Source: Actinobacteria bacterium RBG_16_64_13 (GTDB lineage: Bacteria > Actinomycetota > Thermoleophilia > RBG-16-64-13). From it: 17,480 nucleotides of DNA. Within the stretch, counting starts at the first letter, position 1. The number at the start of each line of letters is the position of its first letter. The stretch covers positions 7,633 to 25,112 of the forward strand of contig MELN01000045.1 of assembly GCA_001768675.1 (NCBI GenBank), written 5' to 3'. A program made the position numbers and the translations under genes. Of the stretch, positions 1-4,946 are shown in pieces. Below the pieces are notes generated by a model that worked only from the letters and a program-made list of their open reading frames with translations, was not told where the DNA came from and made no database searches.

Positions 1-113
1 ACCACGGAAGCAGCCAGATTCCTCGGTGTATGGAACTGCTCCCAGTCGCGTTCCGCTCGGAACGCGAGCAGTGCGTCCCGGAGTGTCCCTAGATCGTTGT
101 CCACGGGTTCCAT
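1..113 (-). CDS. MazG-like nucleotide pyrophosphohydrolase, N-terminal part (cut by window edge)
   Basis: Only the first 37 codons are present, reading off the left edge. The translation includes LRDALLAFRAERDWEQFHTP followed by RNLAASV. The 'RDWEQFHTPxNLA' block is the characteristic start of small MazG-like (all-alpha NTP-PPase) proteins, which hydrolyse (d)NTPs to monophosphates; the metal-binding ExxE helices would lie outside the window. ATG at 113 is chosen because a G-rich stretch (GGGGGG) lies just upstream and overlaps the stop codon of the preceding helicase gene. Only 7 bases separate the two genes, so they are very probably co-transcribed and translationally coupled. From established family knowledge the fold is a nucleotide-pool or housekeeping enzyme; a joint role with the helicase is inference. 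Confidence 0.8.
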   Translation of the reverse strand, partial: MEPVDNDLGTLRDALLAFRAERDWEQFHTPRNLAASV

Positions 114-120
114 CGCCCCC

Positions 121-2004
121 CTATTCCCACTCCGGTATCGCGTCTTCCATGCGGCTGCGGAAGAAGTTCTCAGTTTCCTTGTCCATGAAGTAGACGTAGC
201 AACCTTTCATCGCCCTGGACAGGAGAACCCGATAGACGTTCTTGAGCAGATCGACGAACCTGTCGCCGGACCGCTTTACCACGGTGTCGCGGGAGTGCTC
301 TTTCTGGCCGACCCAACCTTGCCCAGGGCGGTAGACGAGATCGGGTCCGAGGATTACGCCGATGTAGTCAAACTCGAAACCCTGGGCCGTGTAGATGCAA
401 CCGACTTGGCCGACGCCGCGGGGATCGTAGGCCCAAAGACTCTCTTTCGGGATGTCCCGACTCAGGTGGCCGGCATCCGACCTGGCATTCCAGGGCCTGC
501 GAAAGTCCCCGATAACCACGTCGTCGACCAAGGTCCCGTCGGGCCTTGGATCGGACCACTCCCAGCAGAAGCCGGCCGCAAGCCGAGCTGTGTTGCCTTC
601 GGCGAGCTTCTCCCGGATGGCTGTCTCAAGTTCCTCCGGCGAATCCAAGATTCGAAAGTCGAACGCCTCGTTCTTGTTCCAGAGAACATTTGCAGTCCGT
701 TCAACGCCAAGCGTGTTGTCGATCCAGTTGACAAAGCCTGTCGAGCCCGCGCAACGAAACTGAGCCTCCAGCTTGTAGTCATGAAGAGTTGCGCCATGGC
801 CAGTCGCCGCCTGTTTGATCGTCGCTGCAGACCCTATTTCTCCCGGCCGCACAACCTGCCGATCGTCTACGAAGAACACGATGACCTTGCCGGCCGACAG
901 CAACTCGTCGATCTGAAGGCGCCCTGATTTGTTGGCGGCATTGGTGAACCGATTGTTGCTTGTCTCGCGGATCCGGTGGGATTCGTCGCAGATGAGCACG
1001 TCGACCTCGTTGAAATCAGCCTGCGTGTAGTTGTTGAAGTACTTGATCTGGACCTTCGCCCTCGGGCCCACGATTTGCCGAAGCGTTTGAGTGAACGCCC
1101 TCGAGCCTGTCACGTAGTGCGCGTTCAAGCCGTCGCGTGAAAGTGCTGCAAGCAGGTTCAAGGCAATAACGGACTTGCCTGTGCCAGGCCCCCCGCGCAC
1201 GATAATCGCGGACTTCTGCCTTTGGCCGAACCCCGTGTGTGCGGCCGCCATCACCCGCTCATAGGCTACGAGCTGCTCATCCAGAAGAACGTACTCTTGC
1301 CTTCCGTCGAGAACCGCGCCGACGTGATCAAGCAACTTCTTGCTTGGGCGAAACTTGCCATCGAGAATCCGTCGCAGAGCCTGCTGATCATCACCCTCGA
1401 CGAGCGTCTCCCTGAGGAAGCCGGTCAGCCCGAGAACATCATCAGCGGTGAAGACGGGGCACTCTTCGAGGTACGGTGCGTATTGCGAAGCGAAGAGAGC
1501 ATCGCCCTCGCGGGGCAGGTAGTTGTGAAGATACGCGCACGCCCGTAGACCGATGGGCGTCGGGCCTTCATAGAACGCGGGTTGGTAGTCGGCCAGATAG
1601 GACATGTATTGGCCCACCTGGACCGACGGATGAAGGACGTCCCGGTTGGTACCGGCAACGAAGGTCACCACGCGCTCGGCATCGGATTCCACGCATTTCT
1701 CCCACTGCTTCAATTCGATAATCGCAGCCTGCTGCTGCCGCTGGCTGTCTAGACCGGTGACGAGGCAATCAAGCCGTTTGGACGTGAGAGGCAGCTCGTA
1801 CTCGAGCAGTACCCCGTGCCTCTTGAAGCCTGCGTGTTGGAACAGCAGGGAGACCGTAGCCAATGAGTTGCGCCAAGAGTTGACCTCGGAGCGAGAGGGC
1901 TCCCGCCTGTAACTCGCGAAATACGCCGTGCTCAACTTGTGCGCGATGCGGTTGTGGACGCTGTCGGCTATGAACTCCTCGCTGGAGCCAGCGTAGAGCC
2001 TCAT
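121..2004 (-). CDS. Schlafen group 3 / DUF2075 superfamily-1 helicase with PD-(D/E)xK-like N-terminus
   Basis: A 627-residue protein starting MRLYAGSSEEF, a typical beginning for this family. The frame is open a further 72 codons upstream, but ATG 2004 has a GGAGAG Shine-Dalgarno site four bases away and the extension is Cys/Arg-rich junk. Residues about 60-105 contain RLDC (D79) and IIELKQ (E97, K99, Q100), the spacing of a PD-(D/E)xK nuclease core. The helicase part shows Walker A GGPGTGKS (271-278), Walker B ICDESH (D340, E341), a VDDRQ motif (379-383), QFRC (415-418), YTAQGFEFDY (538-547, SF1 motif V-like) and VLLSRAMKG (593-601, motif VI-like). All motor motifs look intact. Family members are DNA/RNA helicases often encoded in mobile or defence loci. 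It sits immediately upstream of a MazG-like gene and next to a tRNA scar, so an antiphage role is plausible but inferred. Confidence 0.87.
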   Translation of the reverse strand: MRLYAGSSEEFIADSVHNRIAHKLSTAYFASYRREPSRSEVNSWRNSLATVSLLFQHAGFKRHGVLLEYELPLTSKRLDCLVTGLDSQRQQQAAIIELKQWEKCVESDAERVVTFVAGTNRDVLHPSVQVGQYMSYLADYQPAFYEGPTPIGLRACAYLHNYLPREGDALFASQYAPYLEECPVFTADDVLGLTGFLRETLVEGDDQQALRRILDGKFRPSKKLLDHVGAVLDGRQEYVLLDEQLVAYERVMAAAHTGFGQRQKSAIIVRGGPGTGKSVIALNLLAALSRDGLNAHYVTGSRAFTQTLRQIVGPRAKVQIKYFNNYTQADFNEVDVLICDESHRIRETSNNRFTNAANKSGRLQIDELLSAGKVIVFFVDDRQVVRPGEIGSAATIKQAATGHGATLHDYKLEAQFRCAGSTGFVNWIDNTLGVERTANVLWNKNEAFDFRILDSPEELETAIREKLAEGNTARLAAGFCWEWSDPRPDGTLVDDVVIGDFRRPWNARSDAGHLSRDIPKESLWAYDPRGVGQVGCIYTAQGFEFDYIGVILGPDLVYRPGQGWVGQKEHSRDTVVKRSGDRFVDLLKNVYRVLLSRAMKGCYVYFMDKETENFFRSRMEDAIPEWE

Positions 2005-2383
2005 GGTTCTCTCCGCGCGCTGCTGGCGTTCACCAAGAACCTCCAAGCGGCAGCCGGCGGCAGCCACTTCTTTCCGGCCGGGCAGACAGACTCGTCCCAT
2101 CGTACAACCTTGGGCGGATGGACAGAAGAACCGCTTGACTGATTCGAACACCCGAGCGACACGCTCTCGGAGGCAACCAGCCCTACATCGGCATCTGGGC
2201 GGAGAGAAAGGGAGTCGCATGGACAGCAGATCAGTAGCCGGCGAAGGGGACTTGCGCTCATGGTGGCGGGGACAGGATTTGAACCTGCGCCCGCCGGGTT
2301 CTCAGTGCTACTTGGCTCTGTCAGACCACAAAGCAGCATGACGTGTGACAACACGTGGCCTGCAAACAGCCAGGGTTCGCCAG
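2005..2383. other. Gene-free accessory junction containing a tRNA fragment
   Basis: About 380 bases lie between the start of the DUF2075 helicase and the PIN toxin fragment. The open frames here are shadows: plus-strand frames over 2260-2340 translate to GQDLNLRPPG-type peptides, a familiar artefact of reading the antisense of a tRNA. The only recognisable content is the tRNA 3' half at 2261-2305. I found no convincing -35/-10 pair for the helicase, so its promoter position is unknown. Bases 2306-2383 match nothing I recognise and separate two broken elements, as expected of recombination debris. Confidence 0.55.
2261..2305 (-). pseudogene. 3' half of a tRNA (initiator-Met-like), probable attachment-site remnant
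   Basis: Read on the minus strand, the segment gives a seven-base loop CTGAGAA (2305-2299), anticodon-stem 3' strand CCCGG, variable loop CGGGC, T arm GCAGG-TTCAAAT-CCTGT (2288-2272), acceptor 3' strand CCCCGCC (2271-2265), discriminator A and encoded CCA (2263-2261). The T arm and acceptor closely resemble bacterial initiator tRNA. Upstream there is no acceptor 5' strand (GGCGGGG), no D arm and no matching anticodon stem, so this is not a functional tRNA. Homology stops inside the anticodon loop, where initiator tRNA has CTCATAA. tRNA 3' ends are the classic targets of tyrosine integrases, which often cross over at the anticodon or T loop, so this fits an att half-site. No integrase is visible in the window. 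Confidence 0.65.
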
Positions 2384-2473
2384 TTCGTCATGATGCGCCG
2401 GCTGAAGATCGATGCCGTCATCGCAACCGACAACCACTTCCGCCAGGAGGGGTTCACGGTGCTTCCCTCATGA
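2384..2473 (+). pseudogene. PIN-domain toxin (VapC-like) 3' fragment
   Basis: Thirty codons ending in TGA encode a tail starting FVMMRRLKIDA and ending HFRQEGFTVLPS. By eye 76 of 84 bases match the end of the intact vapC at 4855-4939, including the last acidic PIN motif (ATDNHF here, ATDDHF there). Everything upstream, including the catalytic Asp/Glu residues and start codon, is missing, so no toxin can be made. The TGA overlaps, tail to tail, the end of the HEPN fragment on the other strand. The last codons differ from the intact copy (PS-stop versus P-stop), so this is a relic of a separate close paralogue rather than a simple copy. Confidence 0.85.
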
Positions 2474-2596
2474 CATCCCAATCCGGTACCCGGCCCTAGT
2501 CTTGGTCGAGACACGAGCCGTCGCCCGGCCAATGATGCTCAACTTCTGAAGGACCGCACTCCGGACCAGGTCGTCGGCGGCGATGCTGTCGCGGTC
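2468..2596 (-). pseudogene. HEPN/HepT-like toxin core fragment, out of frame behind the MNT gene
   Basis: In the minus frame ending at TGA 2470-2468, the translation runs DRDSIAADDLVRSAVLQKLS then IIGRATARVS. This matches the middle of HepT/DUF86 HEPN toxins, which typically read D..t.dAVlrnLeiIGEA...ls. The N-terminal helix and the C-terminal RNase motif (Rx4-6H) are missing. It starts at about 2596, abutting the end of the MNT domain, which continues over the same DNA in another frame. The simplest reading is an antitoxin-toxin pair collapsed by an internal deletion, with the 3' end then replaced by the PIN relic. Assignment rests on pattern recognition only; the family seems right but the fragment is just 42 codons. 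Confidence 0.6.
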
Positions 2597-3215
2597 CGTA
2601 GATGACCTGCGCGTCCTCCAGGATTGATTGCTTGACGAACGGTTGGAGATCTTGTTTCGGCGCGAGGTACACGCGCCGGCCCAGCATGCCCGTGAGTTCG
2701 TCTCCCATGTCAACGAGATCGAACACAGAGACCTTGGCGCCTGGGACGAACGTGACCAGAATATCGATGTCGCTGTCTGGCCCGTAGTCGCCTCTCAGAA
2801 CGGACCCGAAAGCAGCCAGTTCCAGGATTCCGTGTCGATTCGAAAAGTCTCCCAGTGCCTTCTGATCCAACCCCAAACGCTGAACCAGACTCACCTCGTC
2901 TGCACGGCCACCCGCCCCGAGCGGGCTGATGCGTTCAACGTGCGCCCCCACTCGCGCCTCCGCCTCCCATAGATCCACCGCACTCTGGGCATTCAGCCAG
3001 AAGTCGGCGGCGCCGCCGAACAGGCGCGCAAGTCGAAGCGCCATTTCCGCGCTGAGCGCCCGACGCTCCCTCAGCAGCTCGTTGATCGTCTGCCGCGATA
3101 CACCGAGCGCGGTCGCCAGGCCCGCCACGCTGAGGCCATGGTCGGGCATGAAGTCCTCCCGGAGCATCTCTCCCGGATGGGTGGGGCGCACCATTCGCTT
3201 CGGAGTGGCAGGCAC
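2496..3215 (-). CDS. HigA-type HTH antitoxin fused to MNT minimal nucleotidyltransferase
   Basis: Predicted 239 residues from a GTG start, chosen because HigA proteins usually begin a few residues before the MVRPTHPGEML block. Residues 8-98 are a HigA/XRE antitoxin (HTH near 30-51, SRQTINELLRERR; then DFWLNAQ..VDLW). Residues about 106-206 are an MNT domain with FGSVLRGDYGPDSDIDI, whose GS (137-138) and D149/D151 are the nucleotide and metal ligands. MNT proteins are antitoxins of HEPN toxins, some acting by AMPylation. No higB precedes it, and only a broken HEPN core follows. Residues from about 208 (Arg/His-rich, ending DGSCLDQD) are not MNT-like and read the HEPN fragment in the wrong frame, so the tail is probably a scar. 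The N-terminal DNA-binding half and the catalytic half both look intact. Confidence 0.85.
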   Translation of the reverse strand: MPATPKRMVRPTHPGEMLREDFMPDHGLSVAGLATALGVSRQTINELLRERRALSAEMALRLARLFGGAADFWLNAQSAVDLWEAEARVGAHVERISPLGAGGRADEVSLVQRLGLDQKALGDFSNRHGILELAAFGSVLRGDYGPDSDIDILVTFVPGAKVSVFDLVDMGDELTGMLGRRVYLAPKQDLQPFVKQSILEDAQVIYGPRQHRRRRPGPECGPSEVEHHWPGDGSCLDQD

Positions 3216-3256
3216 GATGGTCTTACACCGCCTCTCGGTGACAGTCGGTGTGTCCG

Positions 3257-3285
3257 AGTGTAATGTGTCACGTGACGCTTGTCAA
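3257..3285 (-). promoter_or_regulatory. Promoter and palindromic operator of the HTH-MNT gene
   Basis: On the minus strand, TTGACA (3285-3280) and TACACT (3262-3257) are separated by exactly 17 bases, 42 bases before the GTG start. The spacer holds the perfect palindrome GTCACGTGAC (3267-3276), and further GTGTC/GACAC-type words flank the -10. This is what an autoregulated XRE antitoxin promoter should look like. Binding by the encoded HigA-like domain is inference. Confidence 0.7.
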
Positions 3286-3318
3286 CCAGCTGCCGCGGCG
3301 CTAGGAGCTCGACGCCAT

Positions 3319-4134
3319 CTAAGGCACCAGGCAGGCCCCCACCGGCGAAGCGGACAGCAGGTACTCTTGAGCGGACGCCGACAGGCCCAGGCCCCCGAGT
3401 TCGGCCTGCAACTGCTCGGCTGTGCCGTCCCCGTAGAGATAGGCGTTGACACGTGTGGCCGCCGTCGAATCCACCAGGTCCCAGAGATCGGGATACATCG
3501 CCCGAAACTCACCACGGAGAACACCATCTCCTTGGAGAGCGTACTTCTGGTGGTAGTCCTCGGCCAGGTAGAAAGCCGCGCCCGACACTATCCGGGTCTG
3601 GATGGTCCCGTCCGAGGTCTCTTGAACGCGCTGCATGACCGCGCGGGCGATCCGCTCTTGCTCGGCTCCGTTGACGAAGATCACCGTTCGATACTGGCCG
3701 GTCGACGCGGCGTGGGCAGCCTTGTGGAAGGTGAAGAACTTCTCCACCAACTCTTCGTAGCTCACCTTGGACGGGTCGAAATCCAACTGAACGGTCTCCG
3801 CGTGGCCGCCAAGATCGTGGTAGGTGGGGTCCGTGGACGTTCCCCCTTCGTATCCCACCCTCGTGCGAATGACTCCTGAGAGGGCGCCAAACTGCGCCTC
3901 CGCACCCCAGAATCAGCCAAAGGCGAACGAAGCGGTCTGGAACTCGCGTGGCGCTTCCACATCCAAGGCAGGCAATTGCGGTTGCGCCGCGGCTTGATCG
4001 CCCTCCGACGCCGCCGGTTCGATGCCTGTCGCCTGCCCTTCGGCGCAGCCCCCCGCATACATGGCCAGGCTGGCTCCGACGCCGAGAACGGCCGCCGCGA
4101 GTCCTACGCCTTTACACAACTCTCGCAGCCTCAT
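3319..4134 (-). CDS. msrA: Peptide methionine sulfoxide reductase A, selenoprotein lipoprotein (TGA at 3913-3915 = Sec74)
   Basis: Predicted 271 residues if TGA at 3915-3913 is read as selenocysteine. MsrA reduces methionine-S-sulfoxide in proteins through a nucleophile in the GCFWG motif; here the text is FAFG-TGA-FWGAEAQFGAL, so the stop replaces precisely that Cys. The same frame continues intact through RVGYEGG, YHDLGGHAE, QYR and AEDYHQKY to a C-terminal Cys268 that can act as resolving residue. ATG 4134 has a strong GGGAGG site. Residues 1-30 (MRLRELCKGV..., hydrophobic, then YAGGC) form a lipoprotein-type signal with Cys30; the -3 Ala is less usual than Leu. A bacterial SECIS-like hairpin follows the TGA. 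A C-to-A point nonsense mutation is the alternative, but the intact downstream frame and hairpin argue against it. The window shows no selABCD genes. Confidence 0.88.
3879..3901 (-). promoter_or_regulatory. Bacterial SECIS-like stem-loop for Sec insertion in msrA
   Basis: In the mRNA, counting from the base after UGA, GGAGGCGC (bases 12-19) pairs with GCGC-C-CUCU (26-34) as eight pairs including one G-U, with a single bulged C, closing a six-base loop AGUUUG (20-25). Published bacterial SECIS rules ask for an apical loop about 16-37 bases after UGA with a G among its first two loop bases; both hold here. The loop starts after 19 bases and its second base is G. Folding was done by hand. Confidence 0.75.
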
Positions 4135-4202
4135 GTCACAACCTCCCATGAGAAATCCGTCGCGGCATGATACCAGAGCGCGCGGCGGCTGCCGCCACAG
4201 TG

Positions 4203-4220
4203 CCATATAATGTAATATGG
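4203..4220. promoter_or_regulatory. Inverted repeat with TATAAT in the msrA-vapBC divergent spacer
   Basis: CCATAT-AATGTA-ATATGG is a 6-base perfect inverted repeat with a 6-base spacer in the 140-base region between divergent msrA and vapB. It overlaps a consensus plus-strand TATAAT (4206-4211), though no good -35 lies 17 bases upstream. AT-rich palindromes over the -10 are typical RHH antitoxin operators, so VapBC autoregulation is likely. It could also influence msrA, whose start lies about 70 bases away on the other side. Confidence 0.6.
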
Positions 4221-4274
4221 TATACAGCGTCTTCGGCCCAAAGTCCTATGGTCCATGACCCGGCGTGGTGAACA

Positions 4275-4547
4275 ATGACTCGCATGACCCGAACACAAGT
4301 AACGCTCGAAGAAAGTGAATACCGCTTCCTCAAATCCCGGGCCGCGGAAAGCGGTTCCAGCCTCTCCGCCGTTGTTCGCACTCTGGTGCGGGAGCGCATG
4401 CAGCAGGTAGCTGCCGGAGCACCTCGCGTCTGGGACGTCGCCGGTCTCATCAGCGAAAGCGACTTCAGCGGTAAGGACCACGATGCCGTCCTCTACGGTC
4501 GCGCTCCCGGCCCAGGTTCGCCCGAGCAGAGCGGCAACGGCGCATGA
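4275..4547 (+). CDS. vapB: Ribbon-helix-helix antitoxin (VapB-like)
   Basis: Predicted 90 residues. The N-terminus MTRTQVTLEESEYRFLKSRA followed by SSLSAVVRTLVRERM is a ribbon-helix-helix (CopG/Arc type): a short beta strand that inserts into the DNA major groove, then two helices for dimerisation. The C-terminal half (about residues 48-90) would wrap the PIN toxin and block its active site. Start: ATG 4275 is preceded by GGTG at close spacing; ATG 4284 three codons later is an alternative and equally compatible with the fold. The stop overlaps the vapC start as ATGA (4544-4547), so the pair is translationally coupled, with antitoxin first as usual. Function is inferred from family and pairing. 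Confidence 0.88.
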   Translation: MTRMTRTQVTLEESEYRFLKSRAAESGSSLSAVVRTLVRERMQQVAAGAPRVWDVAGLISESDFSGKDHDAVLYGRAPGPGSPEQSGNGA

Positions 4548-4942
4548 AGCCCGTGTTCGTCGATACCTCCGGGTGGTACGACCTGCTGTTCCTCGGCGCC
4601 CCCAAGCACGACGGCATCGTCAAGCTCATGCAGCTTCCCGGCACGACGCTGGTGACGAGCACCTACGTGCTCGACGAGCTTGTGGCCTTGGTCCTCGCCA
4701 GGAGCGATCATTCGGCGGCCGTCCGAGCCGGCGCTCACATCCGTTCGGCGGCGGAGGTGCGGGTGGAGCACCCCGATGCCACCGAGGAGCTCCGAGCGTG
4801 GGCCCTCTTCCTCGATCGCCCGGATAAGACCTACACGCTCACCGATTGCCTGAGCTTCGTCATGATGCGCCGGCTGAAGATTGATGCAGCCATCGCAACC
4901 GACGACCACTTCCGCCAGGAGGGGTTCGTGGTACTTCCTTAA
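4544..4942 (+). CDS. vapC: PIN-domain ribonuclease toxin (VapC)
   Basis: Predicted 132 residues, the normal VapC size. The four acidic PIN positions that bind Mg2+/Mn2+ are visible: D7 in FVDTSGW, E45 in VLDEL, D101 in LTDCLSF and D120/D121 in IATDDHF. VapC toxins cleave RNA, often tRNA or rRNA, when released from VapB. It appears complete and potentially active. It follows vapB with a 4-base overlap. Its stop lies only 4 bases from the recQ stop on the opposite strand, with no terminator between. Its last 84 coding bases are closely matched by the relic at 2384-2467, so at least two such toxins have existed in this region. RNA target unknown. Confidence 0.92.
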   Translation: MKPVFVDTSGWYDLLFLGAPKHDGIVKLMQLPGTTLVTSTYVLDELVALVLARSDHSAAVRAGAHIRSAAEVRVEHPDATEELRAWALFLDRPDKTYTLTDCLSFVMMRRLKIDAAIATDDHFRQEGFVVLP

Positions 4943-4946
4943 GGCT

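Noticed and set aside
97..927. Long plus-strand open frame of 276 codons
   Set aside because: It lies antisense to the DUF2075 helicase, whose motifs are unmistakable; its translation has no recognisable features.
2005..2220. N-terminal extension of the helicase by 72 residues
   Set aside because: The extension is Cys/Arg-rich without family similarity, whereas ATG 2004 has a good ribosome-binding site and the canonical MRLYAGS start.
2260..2499. Plus-strand open frames giving MVAGTGFEPAP and GQDLNLRPPG peptides
   Set aside because: These are typical spurious proteins from the antisense strand of a tRNA; the DNA is a tRNA fragment followed by a toxin relic.
3319..3858. Separate 179-residue MsrA plus an unrelated short upstream protein, or an msrA pseudogene
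   Set aside because: The two pieces are in the same frame, joined by one TGA at the catalytic position, with SECIS-like structure; Sec decoding explains everything with no other damage.
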